Origin: Cyanobacteria bacterium MAG CAR3_bin_5
GTDB lineage: Bacteria; Cyanobacteriota; Cyanobacteriia; PCC-6307; Cyanobiaceae
Length of the DNA stretch: 64,000 nt
NCBI GenBank assembly: GCA_026709085.1
Contig: JAPOTR010000031.1
Span: 1-64,000, forward strand
Direction: 5' to 3'
How positions within the stretch are numbered: position 1 is the first letter of the stretch; each line of letters opens with the position of its first letter. Under the pieces are notes generated by a model that was given only the letters and a program-made list of their open reading frames with translations, was not told the origin of the DNA and did not search any database. The position numbers and the translations under genes were made by a program. Of the stretch, positions 15,758-25,604 are shown one piece after another.

Positions 15758-17902
15758 TCACCCACCCCCACCACCCATGGCCAGGATGTCGTGCATCAAT
15801 CCTTCCGTCTCCTTGTCCACCTGGGCAATGTCCGCCTGAATCTCCTCCAATGTCCGCATGGGCTGGGGTTTGTAGAAATAGCGGTTGAAGCTGATCTCGT
15901 AGCCGATCTTCACGCTCTCGGGAACGACCCATGCATCCGGCGCGTAGGGGAGCACTTCCCGTCTCAGGAAGCCTTCAATGCCACCCTCTTCCTGTAAGGG
16001 AATCTGCTCCGTGTCCCGTAGCTCGCTGTCGGGCTCGACCTCCACCACCCGCCCACCGGGGCCAGCCGCGAACAGGCCATGGAGAGGGTCGGCCGTTGTT
16101 CCCCGCCGATGGACTTTCTTCACCACCGGCTCTGCCGCCGCGTCCCGCTGGGCCAGCCGGGTTTGCAGGAGCGTCTTCCGCCTGGCCGTCATCTTGAGTC
16201 CACGGCGTTGCATCTCCCCCTTCACCAGCTCCAGGAACCTATGGAAATCCCGATGGGGTCCCGGCCCCAGTTGGTCCAGAACGTCTTGCACGGTGTCGGC
16301 CAACGGGGCCTCGCCAGCCTTGATGCAGGCGTTGAAGAAGGGCTCCCGCCGCTCCTCCCGCCAATCCACCGCCAGCCGCAGGGGTCGCTCCACCGTTACC
16401 TTCCAGTACCCGAAGGCTGCGTTGTCGAAGATCCTGCTCTGCTCCGTCTCCTGGAAGTCCAGGAACGTCCGGCAGATTGTCTCGATGTCCTGTTCCCCCA
16501 GTTCGCAGTTCTTCTTGCCCAGGTTCTTGCGCAGGGGCTGGAACCGGGCGCTGGCATCGATGAGTTGCACCTTGCCCCGCCGGTGTGGGGGTTTCCGGTT
16601 GGTGAGCACCCACACGTAGGTGGCGATGCCGGTGTTGTAGAAGATATTGAGAGGCAAGGCGACGATGGCCTCCAGCCAGTCGTTCTCCAGGATCCAGCGG
16701 CGGATGTTACTCTCCCCCTGCCCCGCCGAGCCGGTGAAAAGGGAACTGCCGTTATGCACCTGGGCGATGCGGCTGCCCAACCTGCTCCCCTGCTTCATCT
16801 TGGCGAGTTTGTTGGCGAGGAACAGCATCTGGCCATCGCTGGAGCGGGTCACCAGGGAGTATTGGGAATCGCCGGCGTGCTGAATCGCGAAGCGGGGATC
16901 CCTCAGTTCCTTCTTGCCCCCCATGCGCTGCAAGTCGGTCTCCCAACTCTTGCCGTAGGGTGGATTGGAGAGCATGAAGTCAAACTCCCATGACGGGAAG
17001 CCGTCGTTGGCGAGGGTTGAGTGCTCCGGCCCACCCTTGATGTTGTCGGCGGCCTCCCCCTCTCCTTTCAAGAGGAGGTCGGCTTTGCAGATGGCAGTGG
17101 TTTCCCCGTTGATCTCCTGGCCGTAGAGGTGGGTGGATACCGTCTTGCCCTGCTCCCTGGCGATCTGTTGAAGCACGGTCTCCGCCACGGTGAGCATCCC
17201 GCCGGTGCCGCAGGCGCCGTCGTAGAGCAGGTAAGTGGCGGACTCGATCCGGTGGGCGATGGGGAGGAACACCAGTTTCGCCATAAGGGTCACGGCGTCC
17301 CGGGGGGTGAAGTGCTCCCCCGCCTCCTCGTTGTTCTCCTCGTTGAAACGCCGGATCAACTCCTCGAAGACCGTGCCCATGCCGTGGTTGTCCAGGCCGG
17401 GATGGCGCACCGCGCCGTCGGGATCCACCACGGGATTCGGACTCAGATTGATGGCGGGGGAGGTGAACTTCTCGATCAAGGCCCCCAGGGCGTCGGCTTT
17501 GGAGAGGCGGGGGAGCTGATTGCGGAACTCGAAGTTGTCGAGGATATCTTGAACATTGGGGGAGAAGCCGTCCAGGTAGGCCTCGAAGTCTGCTTTGAGT
17601 TGCTGCCGGCCGGCCTTGGCCCGCAGGCGGTGAAGGGTGAATTCGGAGGTGTTGTAGAAGGCCTGTTCCGCCGCTTGTCGGAGTGGGGCGTCCTAGCTGC
17701 TGATGCTGTTTTTGTCCAGAAAGGCTTTCGTGTTCAGCACCTCCTGTTTGGTGGGTTCCAGCACCGCATCAAGGCGGCGCAACACCGTCATGGGCAGGAT
17801 CACGTCCCGGTACTTGCCGCGAACATAGACATCCCGCAACACGTCGTCCGCAATGCTCCAGATGGCGCCGGCAATCCAGTTGAGATTTGCTCCGTTGCTC
17901 AT
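15758..17902 (-). pseudogene. hsdM: type I methylase subunit with in-frame TAG
   Basis: HsdM is the adenine-N6 methyltransferase subunit of type I systems and is needed for both modification and restriction. The frame encodes the N-terminal helical domain (NWIAGAIWSIADDVLRDVY, ILPMTVLRRLDAVLEP), the SAM motif DGACGTGGML, the catalytic NPPYG and a long C-terminal region ending near KPQPMRTLEE. A TAG at 17693-17695 interrupts codon 70 after FLDKNSISS; the sequence then continues in the same frame with DAPLRQAAEQAFYNTSEFTL, so there is no frameshift. A single C-to-T change from CAG (Gln) would explain it. Unless it is suppressed or a sequencing error, the protein is not made and the restriction system is inactive. 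Confidence 0.88.
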
Positions 17903-17939
17903 GGGATAGGAAGGTAGCAGGGAACGTCCTTTCCCGTAT

Positions 17940-18134
17940 CCTCACGAAGAAGGAATTGGCGTCGGTCTTGGTGATCAGGCCAATGATCGCGCCGTCTGCC
18001 CTGGCCGGGGGCGCAACCAATCCAAACGCCAATCCCGCGATGGCAAGCGAATGAATTGCAGGGCGCATCGCGGTGGCTGCCTGCGGGGGGATCCCTGCTT
18101 TAGCAGTCCCCAACCAAGACACCTGCTTCTTCAT
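17940..18134 (-). pseudogene. 5-prime fragment of a periplasmic sugar-binding protein gene
   Basis: The frame starts MKKQVSWLGTAKAG, has a signal peptide core (IAGLAFGLVAPPARA) and then reads GAIIGLITKTDANSFFVRIRE, the opening strand and first helix of ribose-type ABC-transporter binding proteins. The similarity stops after this, and the frame runs into the upstream flank of hsdM. It is therefore only the first 60-65 codons of the gene. No transporter partner genes are present here. Confidence 0.6.
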
Positions 18135-18264
18135 GTGCGCTGGCCCCCGGTCCTCCTGGACCAAAGGCATTGTCGTGATCTTGATCCCGATGGGGATGGT
18201 CTCGTCAATCTGCCCTCCCCGCCGCCCTACAGCCCCACTGCACTTGGCCAGGCCGGCGCCCAGA

Positions 18265-18371
18265 CCACCTGGGCCGTGCTGATGCGCACATCCGGCAACC
18301 ACTGCCTGCCGCGCCACGGCGCCAACACCAGCAAAGGAAGCAGGGCTGCTGTTGGCGTCACCAGCCGCCAT
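18265..18371 (-). pseudogene. internally deleted chlD fragment
   Basis: From an ATG at 18371 the DNA repeats the first codons of chlD (MAAGDANSSPASFAGVGAVA compared with [20 protein letters not shown]). It then jumps directly to the piece encoding [12 protein letters not shown], which in the intact gene lies about 270 codons further on. Homology also continues upstream of the ATG to about 18396, with the same GGGAGGGGATCTG context. The order is kept, so this is a chlD copy that lost about 760 bp and was then truncated. Confidence 0.8.
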
Positions 18372-18419
18372 GGGAGGGGATCTGGTGGTTGGGCAAGCCC
18401 CCCCATCGGCAGCAAAGCC

Positions 18420-18815
18420 GCCGGGGCCGGCTTCAAGGATGCCTGGACCCTGGATGGCGATATGGCGCCGGATCCTTTCTGTGGCTGCGCCACTACCCTG
18501 GTGGCGGCAGACAGGCTGGGGCGGCAATGGGCGGGCATTGCCCTTTCGTCGTTGGCCATCAAGCCGGTGAATGACCGCGCTGCTGAAGAGCGGGGGCTAT
18601 GGGGCGGCCCCACCGCTTTGTTGGATGTTCCGCCCCAACGCGCCGACCTGGCGCATCTGCTCAACTACCGCACCCATCGCCATCGCCTCTACGGTGAGCA
18701 GGAAGGTATCTGTGCAGGCTCAATACCCATGTGTTCCGGCTGCAACCGCAGCAAGGGCGGCAAGACCATGGCCGAGTGGTTGGCAGTCCTTTCATTACGG
18801 TGGTCAATGGGCTGA
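18420..18815 (+). pseudogene. DNA methyltransferase-HNH fusion remnant
   Basis: The frame reads GFKDAW, then DPFCGCATTLVAADRLGRQW (the SAM-binding motif of a beta-class DNA methyltransferase), a linker with INYR-like LLNYRTHRHRLYGEQEGIC, and finally CSGCNRSKGGKTMAEWL, the end of an HNH nuclease zinc site. The middle of the HNH domain and the whole N-terminal methylase part are missing. It resembles site-specific methylases fused to an HNH domain, reduced here to the C-terminal third with an internal deletion. Confidence 0.65.
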
Positions 18816-18965
18816 GCGTTGACTGGGGCACAATCCGTGCCCCGTGGGGGAATTACACAAAGAAAAGTTATATAAGATTGTGAAGAAGGATATCGAATAT
18901 GGATTTCTGGACGTAGAGAGCTTCCGGCTTGTGGCATCTTGATCGATACGCAGTGCGGAGGGGAG

Positions 18966-19943
18966 ATGAAGGTGGATTGTTTTGGCTGGATGCTGGACGG
19001 AATTGGCCGTTCCAGCCTGTTGGCCCCGGATCAGGAGGTGAGCCTGGGGCGGGCTGTGCGGGCCTGGATGGATTACCCCGGTGGACCCGAGAAGGCCCCT
19101 GTCGGGGTGTCAAAGGCAGGCCGTCATGCACGGGGAGAAATGATTTGCTCCAATCTTCGCTTGGTGGTTCACCTGGCCAAGAAATACCGAACTCGAGGTC
19201 TGCCGATTGAAGACCTGGTCCAGGAGGGCAGCTTTGGTCTACAGCGGGCTGCGGAAAAGTTTGATCCCGCCACCGGATATCGCTTCAGCACCTATGCCTA
19301 CTGGTGGATCAAACAATCACTGCAACGGGCCGTAAGCCAGCAGGTGTCCAATATCCGCCTGCCGTTCCATGTGGCGGATCGCTTGGCGCGTCTCACAGCC
19401 TGCACCCATCGTCTTACTCAACAACTTGGCCGCCCCCCCAGCCTGGAAGAGGCGGCCCGTGCGATGAACGAGACCAAGGAGCAGATTCGCCAGTTGGAGC
19501 AGACGTCCCGGTTGTTGAGTGGGGCGAGTCTGGATGCCCAGATCAGGAACGAGGGTGATAGTAGTTCCCTGGGCGAATTGATCGAAGACGAGCGTACTCA
19601 ACCCATGGACGCCTTGGAGCAGGTTGACGTTTTGACGCAACTGGAGGAGCTTATGGATACTGCCCGGCTCAGCGAACGGGAGCGACAGGTGGTCAGGCAG
19701 CGCCATTGCCTCCATGAACCTCTGCCCTTTCAAGGGATTGCCGGAAACCTGGGCCTCAGCCGTGAGCGTGCCCGTCAGATTGAGCAAAATGCCATGCGCA
19801 AGCTACGGCGGGCCGCTCGGGGCGGGTCACCCCATTGCCGACAACCCCGCACTGTGGAAAAACAAGGAAAAACAATCTGCCGCCCCGAACTGGTGAAGCG
19901 GGCGTGTGTACCACAGCTTGAATCCTCTCCTTCCCACCCATGA
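18966..19943 (+). CDS. group 2 sigma-70 factor, first of a tandem pair
   Basis: Sigma factors direct RNA polymerase to promoters. The 325-residue product has region 2 ([53 protein letters not shown]), region 3 ([13 protein letters not shown]) and region 4 with the recognition helix [19 protein letters not shown]. It lacks the long region 1.1, as expected for cyanobacterial non-essential group 2 factors. The ATG at 18966 is chosen because a strong GGAGGGG Shine-Dalgarno precedes it. A Cys/Pro-rich tail follows region 4. The next gene is a paralog that begins about 50 bp downstream. Confidence 0.9.
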   Translation: MKVDCFGWMLDGIGRSSLLAPDQEVSLGRAVRAWMDYPGGPEKAPVGVSKAGRHARGEMICSNLRLVVHLAKKYRTRGLPIEDLVQEGSFGLQRAAEKFDPATGYRFSTYAYWWIKQSLQRAVSQQVSNIRLPFHVADRLARLTACTHRLTQQLGRPPSLEEAARAMNETKEQIRQLEQTSRLLSGASLDAQIRNEGDSSSLGELIEDERTQPMDALEQVDVLTQLEELMDTARLSERERQVVRQRHCLHEPLPFQGIAGNLGLSRERARQIEQNAMRKLRRAARGGSPHCRQPRTVEKQGKTICRPELVKRACVPQLESSPSHP

Positions 19944-19990
19944 CACACAGCAGATTGGGAGAAACCCGGAACAACCCAGAAGTCTCCATT

Positions 19991-20866
19991 ATGGATCATA
20001 TGGCTATTGAAACAACGGTCTTCTCATGGATGCTTCGGAAAATCTCTCAGTTCCGGATGTTGTCCCCTGAAGAGGAAGTCAGCCTGGGCCGGATCATCTG
20101 CACATGGCGAAGCTATCCTGGTGGTCTGAAGTTGGCGCCAGCCAAGTTGCGCAGGGCAGGGATTCAGGCCCAGGAGCAAATGATTCAGTCCAATCTCAGG
20201 CTTGTGGTCCACCTGGCGAAAAAATATCGAACCCGTGGTCTTCCTCTGGAGGATCTTATTCAAGAGGGGGCCATCGGTTTGCAGAGAGCGGTGGAGAAAT
20301 TTGATCCTTCCAAGGGGCATCGCTTCAGCACGTATGGCTATTGGTGGATTAAACAGTCGTTACAACGGGCCATCACCCAGAAAGCATCCACTATTCGTCT
20401 GCCGTTGCACGTGGCGGATCGCCTGGCCCGCCTGGCGGTGGTGGCCCAGCGCCTATCCGACAAGCTGGGGCGATCACCCACCGTGGCGGAAATGGCCAGG
20501 ATCAGTCAGGAGACCCCAAGCCAGATCCGCCAACTGCTCCACACCGCCCAACTGCTCCGCACAGTCAGTCTTGAGCAGGACATGCAGGGTGACGGGGACC
20601 GGACTTCCCTTGATCTGTTCATTGACGAGCGCCCCCAGCCCATGGATACGTTGATGGAGGCGCAGGAGGAAGACTACCTGGCGGCGCTCGTCACCACGGC
20701 TCGGTTGCAGGAGCGGGAATGGGCAGTGGTGCGGCAACGCCACTGCCTGAATCGGCGACCCACCTTCCAGGATATTGCCAAGCGTCTGGCCATCAGACCT
20801 GAAGATGCGTACCGGGTCAATCAGCGGGCGCTCTCCAAGCTCCGCACCATTGCGCGAACCATGTGA
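19991..20866 (+). CDS. group 2 sigma-70 factor, second of a tandem pair
   Basis: The 291-residue product is a close paralog of the preceding sigma factor: [40 protein letters not shown] and [13 protein letters not shown] are nearly the same. Region 4 differs: where the first factor has SRERARQIE in the recognition helix this one has [17 protein letters not shown], so its -35 preference may have changed. The ATG at 19991 is chosen because it aligns best with the paralog N-terminus; an ATG at 19940 that overlaps the upstream stop by 4 bp is also possible. The two genes probably share a transcript. Confidence 0.88.
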   Translation: MDHMAIETTVFSWMLRKISQFRMLSPEEEVSLGRIICTWRSYPGGLKLAPAKLRRAGIQAQEQMIQSNLRLVVHLAKKYRTRGLPLEDLIQEGAIGLQRAVEKFDPSKGHRFSTYGYWWIKQSLQRAITQKASTIRLPLHVADRLARLAVVAQRLSDKLGRSPTVAEMARISQETPSQIRQLLHTAQLLRTVSLEQDMQGDGDRTSLDLFIDERPQPMDTLMEAQEEDYLAALVTTARLQEREWAVVRQRHCLNRRPTFQDIAKRLAIRPEDAYRVNQRALSKLRTIARTM

Positions 20867-20914
20867 ACCGGGTCGCTCTCAACGCCTGGGGTGTCCCCCT
20901 GGCGGCTCATCGCC

Positions 20915-21580
20915 TCATCGGGCCGGCCCGTAGGAGGGGCAGAGCTGAGCCAGGCCGCAGCGTCCACAGGCCGGTCGCCGCGCCTTGCACACAGCACGGC
21001 CATGGAAAATCAGGCGGATGGAGAGCAGGTCCCAATCGGACTGGGGCAGCAAAGCCATCAGTTCCCGTTCGATGCGGGGCGGGTCCGTTGCAGCCACGAG
21101 ACCGAGCCGGTTGCTGAGACGCCGCACATGGGTGTCCACCGTGACACCCACGTTGAGACCATAGGCTGTGGTCAGCACCACGTTGGCTGTTTTGCGGGCC
21201 ACGCCGGGGCATTGCAGGAGCGCCTCCATCGACTTGGGCACACGGCCCTGGTGGCGCTCCTGCAACAGGCGCGATGTGCCTACAATATGGCGGGCCTTGT
21301 TGCGGTAGAATCCTGTGGAGCGCACATAGGGCTCCACCTGCTCCGGCTCTACGGCGGCAAAACTGGCGGCGTCGGGGAACCTGTCAAAGAGGGCCGGCGT
21401 CACCCGGTTCACCCGCTCATCCGTGCATTGGGCCGAGAGGATGGTGGCCACCAGCAACTGGAAGGGATTGCGCCAATCCAGTGAACAGCGGGCTTCCGGG
21501 TAAAGCCGGCCCAACTGTTGAAGGATCAGCGCCGCCCGCTGGGGTCGGGGTGGCCAGTCCGGGTTCTCCACCTCCGGCAT
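20915..21580 (-). CDS. nth: endonuclease III
   Basis: Nth is a bifunctional DNA glycosylase and AP lyase that removes oxidised pyrimidines. The 221-residue product has the helix-hairpin-helix with its catalytic Lys (CPGVARKTANVVL), the catalytic Asp in VDTHVRRLSNRLGL, and the C-terminal iron-sulfur loop with spacing C-x6-C-x2-C-x5-C (CKARRPACGRCGLAQLC). The ATG at 21580 shares bases with the TAA of the upstream protease gene (TAATG), a coupled start; a GTG at 21595 is an alternative. Length and motifs are normal for the family. Confidence 0.95.
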   Translation of the reverse strand: MPEVENPDWPPRPQRAALILQQLGRLYPEARCSLDWRNPFQLLVATILSAQCTDERVNRVTPALFDRFPDAASFAAVEPEQVEPYVRSTGFYRNKARHIVGTSRLLQERHQGRVPKSMEALLQCPGVARKTANVVLTTAYGLNVGVTVDTHVRRLSNRLGLVAATDPPRIERELMALLPQSDWDLLSIRLIFHGRAVCKARRPACGRCGLAQLCPSYGPAR

Positions 21581-22674
21581 TAGCTGCTCCACCACGCTTT
21601 GAAGATGCCAAGCTGGGATGTGTCACGGACCATCAGCACCCCCACCAGCCCCAGCAACAGGGCGAATCCCAGGCGGTTTACTGCTTGGGTCCACCGTTCC
21701 GGCAGCGGTTGTCCCCGCAGCCCTTCCCAGAGCAGCAGCAGCATTTGGCCCCCATCCAGTGCGGGCAGGGGCAAGGCATTGAGCACCGCCAGGTTAATGG
21801 AAATCAATGCCGTGAACAACAGCAGACTGGCCCCCCCCTGCTGCGCCAACCGGGCCCCCACTTCCACAATCCGGACAGGTCCCCCCAGTTGCCGGGCCGT
21901 GGCCTGGAAATGGGTCAGCAGTTGCCCGTAACCCGCCAGAGTATTGGTCGTGATGGCCCAGAAGCCCCGACTTGCCGTGGTCAGCCATTCCCCCACGTTC
22001 TCCACAGGCCGATACCGGCTCGTCCCATAGGGTTGAAGCTGAGTGCCGATGCGGCCGATCCCCTTCTCGTCAAGGCGTGGGGTCACCTGACGCTCCTCCG
22101 TCCCGGAGCCGCCCTCCAACTGGAAGGTCAGGGGGGCGCCGGGCCGGGTCTGAACCGCCGTGATCAGGGTTTTCACGGCCTCGTTCCCCTCCCCAAGGGG
22201 CTGGCCGTTGACGGCCACCACACGGTCCCCCGGTTGCAGGCCGGCCACGGCAGCGGGGGAGCCGGGACTGACTCCGGTCACCACAATGCCCTCGGCGGCG
22301 GTGACCCCATCGGGCACGCCGTACACGGCCCCCTGGGCCAGCAGCGCCACCCAGGCAAAGATCAGGTTGGCCAGCACCCCTGCCGCAATCACCAGCGCCC
22401 GCTGGCGAAGAGGGCGATTCTGAAACAGATCGGGATCCTGGGGATGAATTCCCTCTTCGCTCTCGGGATCAGGGAACGCCACGTAACCGCCGATGGGAAC
22501 GGCCCGCAGGGCGAACTGAACTCCCCGGCGGCGCCAGCCCACAAGCCTCGGCCCCAGGCCGATGGAGAAGCTGCTCACCCGAATCCCCTGGCCTGTGGCT
22601 GCCAGAAAATGTCCCGCCTCGTGGATGGTAATCAGCAGCCCCAGCACAGCCAGGGCTGCCAAGATATGAATCAC
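21580..22674 (-). CDS. site-2 protease family zinc metalloprotease (RseP-like)
   Basis: This intramembrane protease family cleaves membrane-anchored regulators. The 364-residue product has the zinc motif HEAGH in the first helix, a PDZ domain (GSPAAVAGLQPGDRVVAVNG) at about 140-190, and the second zinc-ligand motif NALPLPALDGGQ near the C-terminus, with several hydrophobic segments. The start is GTG. It is co-transcribed with nth and close to serS, similar to the serS-rseP neighbourhood in marine picocyanobacteria, although mqo now separates them. The substrate is unknown. Confidence 0.9.
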   Translation of the reverse strand: MIHILAALAVLGLLITIHEAGHFLAATGQGIRVSSFSIGLGPRLVGWRRRGVQFALRAVPIGGYVAFPDPESEEGIHPQDPDLFQNRPLRQRALVIAAGVLANLIFAWVALLAQGAVYGVPDGVTAAEGIVVTGVSPGSPAAVAGLQPGDRVVAVNGQPLGEGNEAVKTLITAVQTRPGAPLTFQLEGGSGTEERQVTPRLDEKGIGRIGTQLQPYGTSRYRPVENVGEWLTTASRGFWAITTNTLAGYGQLLTHFQATARQLGGPVRIVEVGARLAQQGGASLLLFTALISINLAVLNALPLPALDGGQMLLLLWEGLRGQPLPERWTQAVNRLGFALLLGLVGVLMVRDTSQLGIFKAWWSS

Positions 22675-22721
22675 GGTGGCAACAGCATGGTTGGCGCCAT
22701 TCTGCCCTTTGTGAAGGAGTT

Positions 22722-24206
22722 GTGGAGCGAATCCAGGCGGATGCCGTCCTGGTGGGAGCAGGCATCATGGGCGCCACCCTGGCGACGCTGCTCCAGCAAC
22801 TGGAGCCGGGGCTCACGGTGTTGATTGTGGAGCGGCTGGGGCGGGTCGCCGGGGAAAGCAGCGCCGCCCTGAACAACGCCGGCACCGGCCACGGGGCCAA
22901 CTGCGAACTGAATTACACCCCCATGGACGGCCGTGGACGACTCGATCTTCGCAAAGCTCTGGCCATCAACGGGGCCTACGAGCAGAGCCTGCAATTCTGG
23001 GCCGCGCTGGTGGAGCAGGGGGCGCTGCCCGGTCCTGGGGGGGCGTTTCTTCACCAGGCGCCCCACTACAGCCTGGTGTGGGGCGAGGAGGACGTGGCTG
23101 CCCTGGCGCAGCGGCAGCAGGCCATGGCCGCCCTGCCCCAGTTTGCAGGCATGGCCTTCAGCCGGGATCATGACGCTCTGCGGGACTGGCTGCCCCTGGT
23201 GATGGAGGGTCGTCCGGCTGGGGAGGTGATGGCCGCCACCCGCTACGGCCGGGGCACGGACGTGGACTTCGGCGCCCTCACCGAGTCTCTGGTGAACTGG
23301 CTTCAGCGGCAGCCTGGGGTGGAGCTGCGTCTCAACCACGTGGTGCGGCGTCTGGGACGCCGATCCGACGGCCGCTGGCGTCTGGACGTGGACCACGACG
23401 GCAGGAGGATGCAGGTGGATAGCCCCTTCGTGTTTCTTGGCGCCGGCGGCGGCGCCCTGCCGCTGCTGCAACGGGCCGGTCTGCCGGAGGCCCGGGGGTA
23501 TGGCGGCTTCCCCGTCAGTGGTCAGTGGCTCATCTGCAAGACGGCGCCCCTGGTTGGTCGCCATTGGGGCAAGGTCTACGGCAAAGCGCCGGTGGGGGCG
23601 CCCCCCATGTCCATGCCCCATCTGGACAGCCGTTGGATCAACGGGCGCCGGGGCCTGTTGTTCGGCCCCTATGCCGGCTTCAGCAGCAAGTTCTTGAAAA
23701 ACGGTTCCCTGTGGGACCTGCCGGCCTCTGTGCGTTCCCATAATCTGTTGTCCATGGTGGGGGTGGGGCTACGGGAACGTCATCTGGTGGGCTATCTGCT
23801 GCAGCAACTGCGCCAAGACCACGGGCAACGGCTTGCCAGCCTGCGCCGCTTTTTCCCCCAGGCGCAACCGGAGGACTGGCGCTTGGCCGTGGCGGGTCAG
23901 CGGGTGCAGATCATCAAACGGGAGCCCGGCCACAGAGCGCAACTGAAGCTGGGTACGGAGGTGGTGGCGGCAGCCGACGGCAGCCTGGCGGCCCTGCTGG
24001 GGGCATCGCCGGGGGCGTCAACCGCTGTCACCATCATGGCGGACCTGTTACGGCGCTGTTTTCCACAACGCTTCCAGGGTGGCCACTGGTCCCAACGGCT
24101 GGCCCGGCTTCTGCCCTACGACCCGACGGCGGCCCCTGCTTCCACTGCCGACCTGGCCCGGTGGCGCCAGCGCTGTGACGCTATTCTGGGGCTGACGGAG
24201 GCGTGA
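22722..24206 (+). CDS. mqo: malate:quinone oxidoreductase
   Basis: Mqo oxidises malate to oxaloacetate with FAD at the membrane and passes electrons to quinone. The 494-residue product opens with a dinucleotide-binding motif (VLVGAGIMGATLATLLQQLE), followed by NNAGTGHGANCELNYTP, FGALTESLVNWLQ and the family-typical GPYAGFSSKFLKNGS. GTG is the only usable in-frame start near the motif. An AAGGAG lies unusually close upstream (2 bp), so initiation may be weak. The gene diverges from the protease gene and converges on serS with a 26-bp 3-prime overlap. Confidence 0.93.
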   Translation: MERIQADAVLVGAGIMGATLATLLQQLEPGLTVLIVERLGRVAGESSAALNNAGTGHGANCELNYTPMDGRGRLDLRKALAINGAYEQSLQFWAALVEQGALPGPGGAFLHQAPHYSLVWGEEDVAALAQRQQAMAALPQFAGMAFSRDHDALRDWLPLVMEGRPAGEVMAATRYGRGTDVDFGALTESLVNWLQRQPGVELRLNHVVRRLGRRSDGRWRLDVDHDGRRMQVDSPFVFLGAGGGALPLLQRAGLPEARGYGGFPVSGQWLICKTAPLVGRHWGKVYGKAPVGAPPMSMPHLDSRWINGRRGLLFGPYAGFSSKFLKNGSLWDLPASVRSHNLLSMVGVGLRERHLVGYLLQQLRQDHGQRLASLRRFFPQAQPEDWRLAVAGQRVQIIKREPGHRAQLKLGTEVVAAADGSLAALLGASPGASTAVTIMADLLRRCFPQRFQGGHWSQRLARLLPYDPTAAPASTADLARWRQRCDAILGLTEA

Positions 24207-25545
24207 TCACGGTGCAACCCATGTAGGGCTGTAGCGCCTGGGGGATGGCCACGGAGCCGTCGGGTTGCTGGTGCCACTCCAGCAGGGCGGCCATGGTGCG
24301 GCCAACGGCCAGGCCGCTGCCGTTGAGGGTGTGGAGGAGGCGATTGCGCTTGCCGTCCTTCATGCGGATGGCGGCGCGGCGCGCCTGAAAATCCCCGCAG
24401 GTGCTACAGCTACTGACTTCCCGATATACCCCTGCTCCCGCCAGCCACACCTCCAGGTCGTAGGTGCGGCTGGCGGAAAATCCCAGATCGGCGGTGCAAA
24501 GCTCCACAACCCGATAGGGCAGGTCCAGGGCTTGCAGAACCGCCTCCGCATCGGCGGTCAGTTGTTCATGGGCCGCAGCGGAGCCATCGGGATGGCAGAA
24601 CCAGTAGAGCTCCACCTTATTGAACTGGTGCAGGCGAATCAGGCCACGGGTGTCCCGGCCGTAGCTGCCGGCTTCCCGGCGGAAGCAGGGGCTGTAGGCC
24701 ACGTAACGACGGGGCAGATCGGAGGCCGGCAGGATCTCGTCCCGATGCAGGTTGGTGAGGGGCACCTCCGCTGTGGGACTCAGCCAGAGGTCGTCTTCCG
24801 CACAACGAAAGCTCTCCTCGGCAAATTTGGGCAGTTGGCCGGAGCCGGTGAGGCTGGCGGTGTTCACCAAGGCCGGGGGCAGGACTTCCACATAGCCCCG
24901 GCCAACATGCAGATCCAGCATGAACTGAATCAAAGCCCGTTCCAGGCGTGCGCCCAGGCCCAGCAGCGTGATGAACCGACTCTGGGCAATGCGCACGGAG
25001 CGCTCGCTTTCAAACAGGCCCAGGGTCTTGGCCAACTGCCAATGCTCCAGGCCGGGGGCAGCAGGTTTGGGGTCCCCCCAGCGGCGCAACTCCACGTTAT
25101 CGGCTTCACCCCGGCCGTCGGGGCAATGGGGGGAGGGCAGATTGGGGAGGTGCAGCAGTTCATCCCGCAATTGCCCCTGGGCAGCACGCTCCTCAGCCTC
25201 CAGGGCAGCCACCGCTCCCTTGATGACTTTGCCCTTCTCTTCAAGGGCTTTTATCTCGATGTGAAAGTTCCTGGGCTCCATGGCGGAACGAGCCGCGCCG
25301 GAGCCGGGGCCAATGGGGGCGCGGAGTTGTGTGGGCTTCTCTGCTTCCTGGTGCGCCCGGATCCGCTGACGCACCAGCCCGCTCACCTGTTTTCCTTCGG
25401 CTTGCAGTTGAGCGCGCTTCTCCGCCAGCTTCTGCACCTGCCGGGCATGGTGATGGAGCGCGTCAATATCCACCACAAGACCACGACGGGTCAGTTGCGC
25501 CGCCACGTGGGCAGGGTCCTGGCGAACAAGGCGTGGGTCAAGCAC
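24181..25545 (-). CDS. serS: seryl-tRNA synthetase
   Basis: SerS charges tRNA-Ser. The 454-residue product has the N-terminal coiled-coil arm, the class II motif 2 (YSPCFRREAGSYGRDTRGL) and motif 3 (GSGLAVGRTMAALLEWHQ). The arm carries an insertion of about 29 residues between AHQEAE and KALEEKGKVIKG (residues about 70-98, Pro/Gly/Ala-rich then charged), at the place where the arm turns; relatives I know lack it. That makes the protein longer than the usual 420-430 residues. The start is GTG. Its 3-prime end overlaps mqo. Confidence 0.95.
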   Translation of the reverse strand: MLDPRLVRQDPAHVAAQLTRRGLVVDIDALHHHARQVQKLAEKRAQLQAEGKQVSGLVRQRIRAHQEAEKPTQLRAPIGPGSGAARSAMEPRNFHIEIKALEEKGKVIKGAVAALEAEERAAQGQLRDELLHLPNLPSPHCPDGRGEADNVELRRWGDPKPAAPGLEHWQLAKTLGLFESERSVRIAQSRFITLLGLGARLERALIQFMLDLHVGRGYVEVLPPALVNTASLTGSGQLPKFAEESFRCAEDDLWLSPTAEVPLTNLHRDEILPASDLPRRYVAYSPCFRREAGSYGRDTRGLIRLHQFNKVELYWFCHPDGSAAAHEQLTADAEAVLQALDLPYRVVELCTADLGFSASRTYDLEVWLAGAGVYREVSSCSTCGDFQARRAAIRMKDGKRNRLLHTLNGSGLAVGRTMAALLEWHQQPDGSVAIPQALQPYMGCTVITPPSAPE

Positions 25546-25574
25546 AGCGGTGGTCCATGGGCGCTTTCAGGCTA

Positions 25575-25599
25575 AGCAAAGCCTGGGAGCCGCTTTGCT
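25575..25599 (-). terminator. hairpin between nfu and serS
   Basis: AGCAAAGC and GCTTTGCT form a perfect 8-bp stem with a 9-base loop just downstream of the nfu stop codon. There is no clear U-tract, so termination at this site is a guess. Confidence 0.4.
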
Positions 25600-25604
25600 C
25601 CGTA

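Noticed and set aside
18051-18420. N-terminal part of a 254-codon frame as a real methyltransferase
   Set aside because: The first 120 codons lie over antisense scraps of chlD and a sugar-binding gene, and methylase similarity begins only near 18420.
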